A stretch of DNA of 64,000 nucleotides, taken from Candidatus Aalborgicola danicus. Its GTDB lineage: Bacteria; Pseudomonadota; Gammaproteobacteria; Burkholderiales; Burkholderiaceae_C. Location of the stretch: positions 248,001 to 312,000 of the forward strand of contig JADJBC010000002.1 of assembly GCA_016703945.1 (NCBI GenBank), given 5' to 3'. The first letter of the stretch is position 1. The number at the start of each line of letters is the position of its first letter. Positions 9,044 to 17,941 of the stretch are shown here, one piece after another. The position numbers were made by a program, and so were the translations under genes. The notes under the pieces are model-generated. The model did no database searches. It was not told where the DNA came from and saw only the letters and a program-made list of their open reading frames with translations.

Positions 9044-10288
9044 TCAGACGCGCTTGAACACCAGAGAACCGTTGGTGCCGCCGAACCCGAAGTTGTTCTT
9101 GAGGGCAACATCAATTTTCATGTCACGTGCGACATTGGCGCAGTAATCAAGATCGCACTCGGGGTCCTGATTAAAAATATTGATCGTCGGCGGACTCTTC
9201 TGGTGGTGTAACGCCAGAACGGTAAAGACAGACTCAATTCCGCCAGCCCCACCGAGCAAATGTCCCGTCATGGACTTCGTGGAATTAACAACCACTTTCT
9301 TCGCATGGTCACCCAGGGCCGCCTTGATGGCTTGGGTTTCGTTGACGTCACCCAACGGGGTTGAGGTGCCATGGGCATTGAGGTAGTCCACCTGATCCGC
9401 ATTGACCCCCGCGTTGCGCAAGGCGCCCAGCATCGCACGGCGAGGCCCATCCATATTGGGTGCCGTCATGTGACCCGCATCCGCACTCATGCCAAAACCA
9501 GCAAGCTCCGCATATATTTTTGCACCCCGTGCAACAGCGTGTTCGTATTCTTCGAGTACCAGGACCCCAGCGCCCTCGCCCAATACAAACCCGTCACGGT
9601 CCTTATCCCAGGGACGGGAAGCCGTAGCCGGGTCATCATTACGCGTGCTCAATGCGCGCATGGCCGCAAAGCCGCCAATACCCAATGGAGAGACCGTCGC
9701 CTCAGATCCCCCGGCAACCATAACGTCAGCGTCACCATACTCGATCATGCGACCCGCTTCACCAATGCAGTGCAAACCGGTGGTGCAGGCGGTAACGATC
9801 GCGATATTCGGTCCCTTGAATCCAAACCGCATGGAAACATGGCCAGCCGTCATGTTGATAATGGTTGCTGGAACAAAAAACGGTGATATGCGACGTGGCC
9901 CACGGTTGGTGTATTCAATGTGCATGGTCTCGATCAACGGCAGACCACCAATGCCAGAACCGATGACACAACCAATCCGTGTCGCAGCCTCTTCACTCAG
10001 TGCATCACCAGTGGGCAAGCCTGCGTCGGCAACCGCCTGCACCGCAGCCGCAATGCCGTAATGGATAAAACTATCCATTGTTCGAGCCTCTTTGGTGCCG
10101 ATGTAGGCATCCAATTGGAAGTCGCGCACTTCCCCGGCAATTTGACAGGAAAACGCCGACGCGTCGAATCGCGTAATGGTCGAAATGCCGGACTTCCCAG
10201 CAAGAATATTCGACCATGCCGCATCCACCGTGTTACCCACGGGACTCACACAACCCAAACCAGTGACAACAACGCGACGACGAGACAT
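9044..10288 (-). CDS. fabF: Beta-ketoacyl-ACP synthase II
   Basis: FabF condenses malonyl-ACP with growing acyl-ACP in fatty acid elongation. The 414-residue protein has the active-site Cys168 in VTACTTGLHCIG and the two catalytic histidines in NAHGTSTPLGD and KSMTGHLLGGAGG. The C-terminal NNFGFGGTNGS motif is complete. It follows acpP with a terminator-like hairpin in between. Length and motifs are normal. Confidence 0.98.
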   Translation of the reverse strand: MSRRRVVVTGLGCVSPVGNTVDAAWSNILAGKSGISTITRFDASAFSCQIAGEVRDFQLDAYIGTKEARTMDSFIHYGIAAAVQAVADAGLPTGDALSEEAATRIGCVIGSGIGGLPLIETMHIEYTNRGPRRISPFFVPATIINMTAGHVSMRFGFKGPNIAIVTACTTGLHCIGEAGRMIEYGDADVMVAGGSEATVSPLGIGGFAAMRALSTRNDDPATASRPWDKDRDGFVLGEGAGVLVLEEYEHAVARGAKIYAELAGFGMSADAGHMTAPNMDGPRRAMLGALRNAGVNADQVDYLNAHGTSTPLGDVNETQAIKAALGDHAKKVVVNSTKSMTGHLLGGAGGIESVFTVLALHHQKSPPTINIFNQDPECDLDYCANVARDMKIDVALKNNFGFGGTNGSLVFKRV

Positions 10289-10312
10289 AGCAATCAGTTT
10301 TCAGATTTGGTC

Positions 10313-10336
10313 AAAAAAAGGCCGTGGGAAACGGCC
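10313..10336 (-). terminator. Terminator-like hairpin between acpP and fabF
   Basis: A 6-bp stem GGCCGT / ACGGCC with a 5-nt loop (10320-10336) is followed on the minus strand by seven T residues (10313-10319). It could reduce read-through from the strongly expressed acpP into fabF. Confidence 0.7.
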
Positions 10337-10417
10337 CTGGTTACAAAGCGCAGACAAACAAGCACGGCAAGTCACACCTGTCGCGACTCACACGGCTTTA
10401 AACGCCGCGAAAGCTCA

Positions 10418-10657
10418 TTAGGCTTTTTTGTGTGTCGTCGCGTAATCAATCGCGTTTTGCACGGTGGTGATTTTTTCCGCGTCTTCATCGGGAATTTCAA
10501 TTCCGAACTCGTCTTCCAACGCCATCACCAATTCAACGGTGTCCAGAGAATCAGCACCCAGATCGGCCACAAAGGCTTTTTCGTTGGTTACTTGAGACTC
10601 TTCCACACCGAGTTGCTCGGCAATGATTTTTTTGACGCGGACTTCGATATCACTCAT
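10418..10657 (-). CDS. acpP: Acyl carrier protein
   Basis: ACP carries the growing acyl chain on a phosphopantetheine arm. The 79-residue acidic protein has the attachment Ser37 in GADSLDTVEL and the conserved EDEFGIEIPDE helix. It lies between fabG and fabF in the usual fab cluster order. Confidence 0.99.
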   Translation of the reverse strand: MSDIEVRVKKIIAEQLGVEESQVTNEKAFVADLGADSLDTVELVMALEDEFGIEIPDEDAEKITTVQNAIDYATTHKKA

Positions 10658-10761
10658 GGCTTCCCTCTAAGGGTTGTAAAAGAATCCGTAATTTTACCCG
10701 GGCTCAGAGCCTCAACTCTAACTGGGTCACCGAACGGACAAATCGGCTGAACCTGCAATTC

Positions 10762-11508
10762 TTACATGTACATGCCGCCGTTGACATGCAGCTCCTGGCC
10801 CGTCACATAGCTGGCACCGGGAGACGCCAAGTATGCAACAGCGTGCGCGATGTCGGCGGGTTTACCCAGATGGCCCAGCGGAATCTGGCCCAACAGGGCT
10901 TTTTGCTGCTCTTCACTGAGGCTGGCCGTCATGTCGGTCTCGATAAACCCTGGGGCGATGCAGTTGACGGTGATGTTGCGCGAACCCAGTTCACGCGCCA
11001 GTGCCCGTGTCATACCGGCCACGCCAGCCTTTGCGGCGGCGTAATTGGCTTGGCCCGGGTTGCCCGAGGCGCCGACCACCGAGGTGATGTTGATGATGCG
11101 GCCATAACGCTGCTTCATCATGGTGCGCATCACGGCGCGGCTCATGCGAAACACGCCCTTGAGGTTGGCCTCGATCACGGCATCCCACTCGTCATCCTTC
11201 ATGCGCATGGCCAGGTTGTCGCGGGTGATGCCGGCGTTATTGACCAAAACCTGCAGGCCGCCGTATTCCTTAACGAGAGCATCCACCAGCGCCTCGCCAG
11301 CGGCGCCCTGGGTCACATCCAGCGTGCGTCCGCTGCATCCAGCAAATGCCGACAGGGTTTCGCTGATCTTGGCCGCGCCCGTGTCCGTGGTCGCCGTACC
11401 GACAACTTTCAGACCCTTGCGCGCCAGTTCCAGCGCAATCGCCGCGCCAATGCCACGCGAGGCACCCGTTACCAGGGCTACCTGGCCTTCAAATTTCACT
11501 TCACTCAT
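10762..11508 (-). CDS. fabG: 3-oxoacyl-ACP reductase
   Basis: FabG reduces 3-oxoacyl-ACP with NADPH. This 248-residue short-chain dehydrogenase has the nucleotide-binding TGASRGIGAAIA near residue 15, NNAG, the catalytic Ser in ITSVVG, and the YAAAKAG motif with Tyr and Lys. The C-terminal YVTGQELHVNGGMYM is typical of FabG. Its ATG overlaps the fabD stop as ATGA (11505-11508), showing coupling. Confidence 0.98.
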   Translation of the reverse strand: MSEVKFEGQVALVTGASRGIGAAIALELARKGLKVVGTATTDTGAAKISETLSAFAGCSGRTLDVTQGAAGEALVDALVKEYGGLQVLVNNAGITRDNLAMRMKDDEWDAVIEANLKGVFRMSRAVMRTMMKQRYGRIINITSVVGASGNPGQANYAAAKAGVAGMTRALARELGSRNITVNCIAPGFIETDMTASLSEEQQKALLGQIPLGHLGKPADIAHAVAYLASPGASYVTGQELHVNGGMYM

Positions 11509-12455
11509 ACCAATGCACCTTTGATGTCTTGCAACGTGGCGGGGTCGAACAGCGACAGGCCCGTCAGTTCTGGGTCAATGCGCTTGACCATACCAGCCAG
11601 CACCTTACCCGGGCCGCACTCCACCAGTGTAGTCAACCCGCGTGACTTGATGGCTTGCACACATTCCACCCAGCGCACCGGGCCAAAGGCCTGGCGATAC
11701 AGGGCGTCGCGGATCCGGTTGGGGTCGGTCTCGACCGCGGCATCAATATTGTTGATCAGCGGGATTTGTGGGGCCAACAGTTCCACATTCACCAGACGTT
11801 CCTTCAGTTTTTCCGCAGCGGGCTGCATCAGGCGGGAGTGAAACGGTGCCGACACCGGCAATGGCAGAGCGCGTTTGGCACCATTGGCCTTGAGCACTTC
11901 ACAAGCCTTTTCAACTGCGGCCTTGCTGCCGGCGATCACCGTCTGCGCCGGGTCATTGAAATTGACGGCTTCCACGGTTTCCGCAGAGCCAGCACCAAAG
12001 GACTGCGTCACTTCCAGGCAGCCAGCAGCCACTTTGGCGGCGTCCATGCCGAGAATCGCGGCCATGGCGCCCTGCCCGACCGGCACGGCGTCCTGCATGG
12101 CCTGTGCACGCAGGCGCACCAGCGGCGCTGCCTGTGCCAGGGTCAGGGACCCGGCGGCGACCAGCGCTGTGTATTCGCCCAACGAGTGACCAGCCACGGC
12201 AGACGGCGCCTGACCCACCTCGGCCATCCAGACACGATAGGCGGCGACACCGGCCACTAGCATCACGGGCTGCGTATTTGTCGTCAACGCCAGAGCTTCC
12301 TTGGGACCTTCGTGGATCAGCTTGGCGACATCTTCGCCCAGCGCGTCCGATGCTTCCTGCAAAGTTTGCGCTACCACCGGGTTATCACCCCACGCATCCA
12401 GCATGCCAACCGATTGTGATCCTTGTCCAGGAAAAACAAATGCGAACTGTTTCAT
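11505..12455 (-). CDS. fabD: Malonyl-CoA:ACP transacylase
   Basis: FabD loads malonyl groups onto ACP. The active-site motif AGHSLGEYTAL and the N-terminal FVFPGQGSQSVGM are clear. I chose the ATG at 12455 (MKQFAFVFPGQG), giving 316 residues; an upstream in-frame extension of 13 codons would be unusual and runs toward a dispersed repeat. It is translationally coupled to fabG and lies 53 bases after fabH. Confidence 0.98.
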   Translation of the reverse strand: MKQFAFVFPGQGSQSVGMLDAWGDNPVVAQTLQEASDALGEDVAKLIHEGPKEALALTTNTQPVMLVAGVAAYRVWMAEVGQAPSAVAGHSLGEYTALVAAGSLTLAQAAPLVRLRAQAMQDAVPVGQGAMAAILGMDAAKVAAGCLEVTQSFGAGSAETVEAVNFNDPAQTVIAGSKAAVEKACEVLKANGAKRALPLPVSAPFHSRLMQPAAEKLKERLVNVELLAPQIPLINNIDAAVETDPNRIRDALYRQAFGPVRWVECVQAIKSRGLTTLVECGPGKVLAGMVKRIDPELTGLSLFDPATLQDIKGALV

Positions 12456-12482
12456 AGAAATATTTTGATAAAAGAGGCCACT

Positions 12483-12511
12483 AGCCCACGTCAATATTGC
12501 GCAAGGCGCTA
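12483..12511 (-). repeat. Dispersed repeat TAGC-N20-GGGCT, copy 2 (fabH-fabD gap)
   Basis: On the minus strand TAGC and GGGCT are 20 nt apart; the flanks resemble the other copies over about 12475-12518 (GGGCTAGTGGCC). The TAG of the core (12511-12509) serves as the fabH stop codon. Confidence 0.75.
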
Positions 12512-13486
12512 CAAAATAAGGAGCAACGCACCCCAGGTGAAACCGCCACCCACGCCTTCCAGCAGCAGGGTTTCGCCGGTCTTGACCTTGCCACTGCGTA
12601 CTGCGGTGTCCAGCGCCAGCGGAATGGATGCGGCGGACGTGTTGCCGTGTTCGCCCACCGTGACCACCACCTTGTCCATGGAGAGCTTGAGCTTGCGTGC
12701 TGTGCTCTGCATGATGCGGATATTGGCCTGGTGCGGCACCAACCAGTCAATGTCGGCGTCGGTCAAATTAGCCTTGGCCAAGGTCGCGCGCGCCGCACTT
12801 TCCAGCAGACCCACGGCCAGTTTGAAAACAGCCTGACCATCCATTTTCAGCAGGGGATCGCCCAGGACGGCGCCACCGGACACATGGCCGGGGACGCACA
12901 GAATGCCCACATGTTTGCCATCGGCATGCAGATCGCTGGCCAGAATGCCGGGCTTATCGGACGCTTCCAGCACCACGGCGCCAGCGCCATCGCCAAACAA
13001 CACGCAGGTGGTGCGGTCCTTGAAATCCAGAATGCGGGAAAAAATCTCTGCGCCGACCACCAGCGCGCACTTGGCCGCCCCCGTCTGGATCATGGCATCA
13101 GCCACCGTCAATGCGTACACAAAACCGCTGCACACCGCCTGCACGTCAAATGCCGCGCCGCCATTGGCGCCCAGCTTGTTTTGCAGAATACAGGCCGTGG
13201 ACGGGAACACCATGTCCGGCGTGGACGTGGCCACAATGATCAGGTCCACATCCTTGGCACTGCGACCGGCGGCCTGCAGCGCGTTCTTGGCAGCTTCCAG
13301 ACCCAGGTCGCTGCTGAACACGCCATCATCAGCGAAATGGCGTGCGCGAATGCCAGTGCGTTCCACAATCCACTCGTCAGAAGTCTCCACGCCTTGGGTT
13401 GCCAATTGCGTCACCAGATCGGCATTGGTTACCCTGCGGGGGGGCAGAAAGCTTCCAGTGCCTGTAATTCGAGAATATCGTTTCAT
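12509..13486 (-). CDS. fabH: Beta-ketoacyl-ACP synthase III
   Basis: FabH starts fatty acid synthesis by condensing acetyl-CoA with malonyl-ACP. The 325-residue protein has Cys119 in DVQAVCSGF, the His of PHQANIRI, and the Asn within the GEHGNTSAASIP block. The C-terminus reads GGFTWGALLLIL, and its TAG stop is provided by a dispersed repeat that abuts the gene. It lies between plsX and fabD, as usual. Confidence 0.98.
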   Translation of the reverse strand: MKRYSRITGTGSFLPPRRVTNADLVTQLATQGVETSDEWIVERTGIRARHFADDGVFSSDLGLEAAKNALQAAGRSAKDVDLIIVATSTPDMVFPSTACILQNKLGANGGAAFDVQAVCSGFVYALTVADAMIQTGAAKCALVVGAEIFSRILDFKDRTTCVLFGDGAGAVVLEASDKPGILASDLHADGKHVGILCVPGHVSGGAVLGDPLLKMDGQAVFKLAVGLLESAARATLAKANLTDADIDWLVPHQANIRIMQSTARKLKLSMDKVVVTVGEHGNTSAASIPLALDTAVRSGKVKTGETLLLEGVGGGFTWGALLLIL

Positions 13487-13515
13487 GGTGGGGATGGTGG
13501 TGTCACCCGTGCCAG

Positions 13516-14541
13516 CTATTGCACGCTCTCGGAATTCGCCAAAAGAGGCGCTGCGTGGGCGATGCGGACCTGGACACGGTCAAGCAAATTGTTTCGGGCT
13601 GCATCATACGCCCGCTGCAAAGCGTAGCCAAAACCCAGCTCGTCGGCGGAACCATGGCTCTTGAAGACCAGACCGCGCAGGCCTAACAGTGCAGCGCCGT
13701 TGTAACGGCGGTGGTCAACCCGCTTTTTCAGCGCATTTAGCACCGAGTAAGCGGCAATTGCGGCCATTTTGGTAAATACATTGCGAACAAATTCTGCCTT
13801 CAGGAAGCCCAGAATCATCGCTGCCAGACCTTCGCTGGTCTTCAACGCAACATTGCCGACAAAGCCGTCGCACACCACCAGATCAACGGTTCCCTTGAAA
13901 ATATCATTGCCTTCAACATTGCCAAAGAAGTTCAAATCGCCGGATTTAGCTGCTGAACGCAACAAATCGCCCGCCTTTTTGATGGTTTCATTGCCTTTGA
14001 TGACTTCTTCACCAATATTGAGCAGACCGACTGTGGGCGACTCCTTGTTGCTCAACACCGAAACCAGCGCCGAGCCCATGACCGCGAACTGCAAAAGGTG
14101 TTCGGCCGTGCAGTCCACATTGGCACCCAAATCCAGCATCGTGGTGGCACCGCCGGTGGCATTGGGGATTTGGCCGGCAATGGCGGGGCGCTCGATGCCA
14201 TCCACGGTTTTCAGAAGATAGCGCGAAATCGCCATCAAAGCACCCGTGTTGCCAGCAGATACAGCAGCTTGGGCACTTCCGTCCTTGACCTGCTGGATGG
14301 CCACGCGCATGGAGGAATCCTTCTTGCGGCGCAGGGCAATTTCCAGGGGGTCGTCCATGGTGACTACTTCGCTGGCCGTCACAATCCGGGCACGCGGGTG
14401 TGAAAAACCCGCCAGCGGCGCGGCCAAGCCGACCAGAATCAGGGCGGCTTCGGGGTGCTGTTCCAGGAATTGCCGGCAGGCAGGCAGTGTGACCTGGGGG
14501 CCGTGGTCGCCTCCCATGCAGTCAACAGCAATTGTGATCAT
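13516..14541 (-). CDS. plsX: Phosphate acyltransferase PlsX
   Basis: PlsX makes acyl-phosphate from acyl-ACP for phospholipid synthesis. The N-terminus TIAVDCMGGDHGP and the later SAGNTGALM and NIGEE motifs identify the family. The ATG at 14541 (MITIAVDCMGG) gives 341 residues; a 12-codon in-frame extension is not conserved in type. It follows rpmF across a terminator-like hairpin and precedes fabH by 29 bases. Confidence 0.97.
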   Translation of the reverse strand: MITIAVDCMGGDHGPQVTLPACRQFLEQHPEAALILVGLAAPLAGFSHPRARIVTASEVVTMDDPLEIALRRKKDSSMRVAIQQVKDGSAQAAVSAGNTGALMAISRYLLKTVDGIERPAIAGQIPNATGGATTMLDLGANVDCTAEHLLQFAVMGSALVSVLSNKESPTVGLLNIGEEVIKGNETIKKAGDLLRSAAKSGDLNFFGNVEGNDIFKGTVDLVVCDGFVGNVALKTSEGLAAMILGFLKAEFVRNVFTKMAAIAAYSVLNALKKRVDHRRYNGAALLGLRGLVFKSHGSADELGFGYALQRAYDAARNNLLDRVQVRIAHAAPLLANSESVQ

Positions 14542-14601
14542 GGGGCAGGCACCCAAAAAGATAGAGACATCAGACAAAACCCAGAGGCCAAAAACAACAA
14601 A

Positions 14602-14634
14602 AGCCCGACGCTACAGGACCTGTAGCTCCGGGCT
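14602..14634 (-). terminator. Terminator-like hairpin between rpmF and plsX
   Basis: A long imperfect stem, AGCCCG..GCTACAG paired with CTGTAGC..CGGGCT, closes a 3-nt loop and is followed on the minus strand by a T-rich stretch (TTGTTGTTTTT). It probably separates strong ribosomal-protein expression of rpmF from the fab genes. Confidence 0.7.
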
Positions 14635-14652
14635 TTGCGCGAACAGCCGTTT

Positions 14653-14835
14653 TCAGGCTTCGGATTTGGTCTTCAGAACCTTGCGACCACGGTAGAAGCC
14701 GGTGGGGCTGATGTGGTGGCGCAGGTGGGTTTCACCGGTGGTGGATTCCACGGCAATGCCGGGAACAACCAGAGCGTTGTGCGAACGGTGCATACCGCGC
14801 TTGGAAGGAGACTTTTTGTTTTGTTGAACGGCCAT
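14653..14835 (-). CDS. rpmF: 50S ribosomal protein L32
   Basis: A 60-residue basic protein beginning AVQQNKKSPSKRGMHRSH, the L32 signature, with the usual FYRGRKVL C-terminal strand. It has no Cys zinc ligands, as in the Cys-free L32 type. It lies between the YceD gene and plsX, the standard order. Confidence 0.98.
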   Translation of the reverse strand: MAVQQNKKSPSKRGMHRSHNALVVPGIAVESTTGETHLRHHISPTGFYRGRKVLKTKSEA

Positions 14836-14946
14836 GATCGGCTCCTGGGCAAGGGTGCTGCACAGGTTGCAACACGTTGGGTTGGTAAAAACGCGCCGAA
14901 ATTCACGCGCGAAGCCTTAGATTATAGCCCAAAGCCGGGCTTGCGG

Positions 14947-15489
14947 CTAGGGCTTGGTTTTCAGCTGCTGCAGAACAGCAAATGGATTGGGCTTTTTGTC
15001 CTCTTCCTCGACAAAGTCCGCATCGGCTGCCTGCAGCTTGACCGGTGTAGGGCAAACCTCGTGCTTGGGCACCACGGGCAGCGCCATCAACAGCTCGTCT
15101 TCCACCAGTTCCAGCAGGTTGAAATCACGGCTCAGGACCAGAACATCCTCCTCGGACTCCTCGTCTTCCACCTCGGCCTGCTCTTCGGTAGCCACGAAGC
15201 GAAACTCTCGTTCTACGAGCACGGGCACTTCCACTGGCCCCAGGCAACGCTGGCAGGTCTGCGGCAGAGCCACCTCAGCCGTCAGCACCAACCAGATCTG
15301 TTCGCCCTGGCCGCCGTCGGAGCGGATTTGACCCTCGGCCGTGAAGCGCACAGGGCTCGTTGCGGCAACACCCTGCGCCTCCTGCTGCAGGCGTTCAAAG
15401 TGCGGGAGCTCTTCACTCCCCGTCAGGCTGCCCTGGGCGCGGGCAAAGGCTTCCAGGTTCAGATGCCGGGCGTCATAGTCTTGTTTCAT
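14947..15489 (-). CDS. yceD: YceD/DUF177 family protein (23S rRNA accumulation protein)
   Basis: YceD proteins are linked to 23S rRNA levels and sit upstream of rpmF. This 180-residue protein has the CQRCLGPVEVPV strand with two cysteines, then an acidic linker (EVEDEESEEDVL), and the C-terminal motif with PKHEVCPTP. It appears to be the first gene of the rpmF-plsX-fab transcript. It starts 25 bases from the divergent maf gene, so their promoters must overlap. Confidence 0.93.
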   Translation of the reverse strand: MKQDYDARHLNLEAFARAQGSLTGSEELPHFERLQQEAQGVAATSPVRFTAEGQIRSDGGQGEQIWLVLTAEVALPQTCQRCLGPVEVPVLVEREFRFVATEEQAEVEDEESEEDVLVLSRDFNLLELVEDELLMALPVVPKHEVCPTPVKLQAADADFVEEEDKKPNPFAVLQQLKTKP

Positions 15490-15514
15490 GCGCGCAGTGT
15501 AAGAGAATCAGTCC

Positions 15515-16120
15515 ATGTCAGACATTTCCAACCGAAAACTCATACTCGGCTCCACCTCGGCCTACCGGCGCGAACTGCTGAGCCGCCTGCAGGTTCCTTT
15601 TAGTGTGGAATCTCCCCATTTGGACGAAACGCCGCTGCCCGGGGAACAACCCGCCGCCCTGGCACGCCGCCTGGCGCTGGCCAAGGCACAGGCCGTGGCC
15701 CAGCGCTTTCCGGACTGTGTGGTCATCGGCTCGGACCAGGTGGCCGATCTGGATGGGCTGGCTCTGGGCAAACCCGGCACCCACGAGCGTGCGGTGGCCC
15801 AGTTGCGCCAGATGCGCGGTAAAACAGTCATATTCCAGACCGCCGTAGCCGTGGTGTGCCAGCAAAGCGGCTTTTGCCAGCAAGCTCTGGCGCCGGTCAA
15901 GGTGACATTCCGGACACTGGATGATGACGAAATCGAAACCTATCTCCGTGCCGAGCAACCCTACGATTGCGCCGGCAGCGCCAAGAGCGAGGGCCTGGGC
16001 ATAACACTGCTGCAGTCGATTGAAAACGATGACCCCACCGCCCTGGTCGGCCTGCCACTGATCCGCACCAGCCAGATGCTGCGCGCCGCCGGCATTGCCC
16101 TACTGGGCACCAAGCCATGA
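15515..16120 (+). CDS. maf: Maf-family nucleotide pyrophosphatase (YceF type)
   Basis: Maf proteins hydrolyse non-canonical or modified nucleoside triphosphates. The 201-residue protein opens with LILGSTSAYRRELL, close to the usual LASxSPRRxELL motif, and has ESPHLDE, VIGSDQVADLDG and the C-terminal GLPLIR block. The position next to yceD and rpmF fits the YceF subgroup (m7GTP pyrophosphatase). Its last bases overlap the next ATG as ATGA. Confidence 0.93.
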   Translation: MSDISNRKLILGSTSAYRRELLSRLQVPFSVESPHLDETPLPGEQPAALARRLALAKAQAVAQRFPDCVVIGSDQVADLDGLALGKPGTHERAVAQLRQMRGKTVIFQTAVAVVCQQSGFCQQALAPVKVTFRTLDDDEIETYLRAEQPYDCAGSAKSEGLGITLLQSIENDDPTALVGLPLIRTSQMLRAAGIALLGTKP

Positions 16121-16875
16121 CCCCCGGCACGCTGTACCTGGTGCCCGCACCGCTGGACTTTGGCTGCGAAACCCTGGCGCCGCTGGACCGTGTCATGCCT
16201 GAGGCCACACTGGCGGTGGCGGCCACACTTACCCACTGGGTGTGTGAAAACGCCAAGTCCACCCGCGCCTATCTGAAACGCATCCACGCGACCCACCCGC
16301 TGCGGTTGCCGCTGCAGGAAATGCAGTTGCAGGAACTGCCACACACTGTCCACAAAAAGGGCGATCACCAGGGACATTTCGATGCCCGCCCCTTGCTGCA
16401 GGCTGCGCTGCGCGGCGAGAACATCGGTCTGGTGAGCGAGGCTGGTATGCCGGCGATTGCCGATCCGGGGTCTTCTGTGGTCCGAGCTGCCCACGAACTG
16501 GGGCTTCCGGTGGTGCCGCTGGTGGGACCAGTGTCGTTATTGTTGGCCCTGGCCGCCAGCGGCCTCAACGGGCAGAGTTTTGCCTTTGTCGGCTACCTGC
16601 CCAGCACTCCTGCCGAGCGCAGCCAACGCATCCGCGAACTGGAAGCCCTGGCGCTGAAAACCGGGCAGACCCAACTTTTTATCGAGACGCCCTACCGCAA
16701 TGCGGCGCTGTTGCAAGCGCTGGTACAAGCGCTGCAACACAACACGCGACTGGCAACCGCCAGTGGCCTGACGCTCGACAGCGCCGTCTGTCACAGCGAT
16801 CTGGTGAAAAACTGGAAACACAAGCCCTGGACGCTGGAAGCCCATACGCCCGCCGTGTTTGCCATCGGGCGTTAA
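16117..16875 (+). CDS. SAM-dependent tetrapyrrole-methylase-family protein (RsmI-like)
   Basis: The 252-residue protein starts with GTLYLVPAPLDFG and has the family's glycine-rich SAM-binding turns, GLVSEAGMPAIADPG and LVGPVSLLLALAASG, plus FVGYLPSTPAER. This matches the RsmI branch that methylates 16S rRNA C1402. The first motif (LYLVPAPL) and lack of the full C-terminal part suggest a paralogue rather than rsmI itself. It is coupled to maf by a 4-base overlap and converges with sppA. Confidence 0.85.
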   Translation: MTPGTLYLVPAPLDFGCETLAPLDRVMPEATLAVAATLTHWVCENAKSTRAYLKRIHATHPLRLPLQEMQLQELPHTVHKKGDHQGHFDARPLLQAALRGENIGLVSEAGMPAIADPGSSVVRAAHELGLPVVPLVGPVSLLLALAASGLNGQSFAFVGYLPSTPAERSQRIRELEALALKTGQTQLFIETPYRNAALLQALVQALQHNTRLATASGLTLDSAVCHSDLVKNWKHKPWTLEAHTPAVFAIGR

Positions 16876-16889
16876 AGAAGCGTGGGGGC

Positions 16890-17939
16890 TTAGCGCAGCA
16901 AGGGCGCCAACCGCATCGCGCGCACACCGCCTTCGCCAATGGCGGCGCCAAAGCGCTTGACCAGGCGCTCAGCCACATTGTCCTTGCGGGTGTAATCAAT
17001 CAACTCTTCGGCCTTGACCACTTCGCGGGCCACAAAGTCCAAGTTACCGAGTTGGTCAGCCAGACCCTTCTCGATGGCCTGCTGGCCGGTCCAGAACAGA
17101 CCGCTGAAGGTCTCCGGCGTTTCCTTCAGACGCTCGCCCCGCCCCTTTTTAACCACGTCGATGAATTGCTGGTGGATCTGGTCCAGCATGGCCTGCGCAA
17201 ACACGCGCTGTTTTTCGGTCTGTGGGCTGAAAGGGTCCATAAAGCCTTTGTTCTCACCAGCCGTCATCAGGCGGCGCTCTACGCCCAGCTTGTCCATCAG
17301 GCCGGTGAAGCCAAAGCCGTCCATCAACACACCGATGCTGCCCACCACGCTGGCCTTGTCGACAAAAATCTTGTCGGCTGCCACGGCAATGTAATAAGCG
17401 GCCGATGCACAGGTCTCTTCGACCACGGCATAGACCGGCTTGTTGTGCAGGGCCTTGAGGCGGTGGATTTCGTCGTTGATGATGCCCGCCTGCACCGGGC
17501 TACCGCCGGGGGAATTGATCAGCAGCACAACCGCCCGCGCACCCTTGTCTTCAAAGGCACTGCGCATCGCGGCCACGATCAGTTCCGCACTGGCCTCCGC
17601 ACCCGATGCAATTTCACCCTCAATCTTGACCAGTGCCGTGTGCGGCATCGAGGTATCGGTCGTACTGCCACCGCGGTCCATGCCCATCCACACCAACGCC
17701 ACCAGAAATCCCAACCATGCCAGGCGGATACCGTTGCGCCAGCGGCGCGCCTGGCGCTGCTCGGTGATGGCTGCCATGGCCAATTGCTCCAGCGTGGCGC
17801 GCTCCCACCCGGGGGCGGTGCCGGCAGCGGGGGTAGCCTGATTCGCTCCATTTTTAATAGCATCCTGCGCAGAATCTGCGAGGGCTGACGGCATATTTGG
17901 CGTAAAGCCTTGGTCGCCTGGGATGTTTGGGTCGCTCAT
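16890..17939 (-). CDS. sppA: S49 family signal peptide peptidase, SppA type
   Basis: A membrane-anchored serine peptidase that digests cleaved signal peptides. One membrane segment lies at about residues 65-82 (IRLAWLGFLVALVWMGM). The catalytic Ser is in TCASAAYYIAVAADKI, and the Lys partner follows the KASVVGSIGV segment. I chose the ATG at 17939 (MSDPNIPG), giving 349 residues. Residues 17-30 of its cytoplasmic N-tail are encoded by a dispersed repeat. The gene starts two bases after the Rieske gene, in a rluC-HAD-Rieske-sppA transcript. Confidence 0.93.
   Translation of the reverse strand: MSDPNIPGDQGFTPNMPSALADSAQDAIKNGANQATPAAGTAPGWERATLEQLAMAAITEQRQARRWRNGIRLAWLGFLVALVWMGMDRGGSTTDTSMPHTALVKIEGEIASGAEASAELIVAAMRSAFEDKGARAVVLLINSPGGSPVQAGIINDEIHRLKALHNKPVYAVVEETCASAAYYIAVAADKIFVDKASVVGSIGVLMDGFGFTGLMDKLGVERRLMTAGENKGFMDPFSPQTEKQRVFAQAMLDQIHQQFIDVVKKGRGERLKETPETFSGLFWTGQQAIEKGLADQLGNLDFVAREVVKAEELIDYTRKDNVAERLVKRFGAAIGEGGVRAMRLAPLLR
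17858..17886 (+). repeat. Dispersed repeat TAGC-N20-GGGCT, copy 3 (inside sppA)
   Basis: On the plus strand, antisense to sppA, TAGC is followed after 20 nt by GGGCT, with a T-rich left flank from 17851. It encodes part of the flexible N-terminal tail of SppA without breaking the frame. Confidence 0.75.
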
Positions 17940-17941
17940 TA

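Noticed and set aside
14930..14960. Another possible dispersed repeat near the yceD stop
   Set aside because: AGCCC and GCTA occur but with 15 nt between them, not 20.
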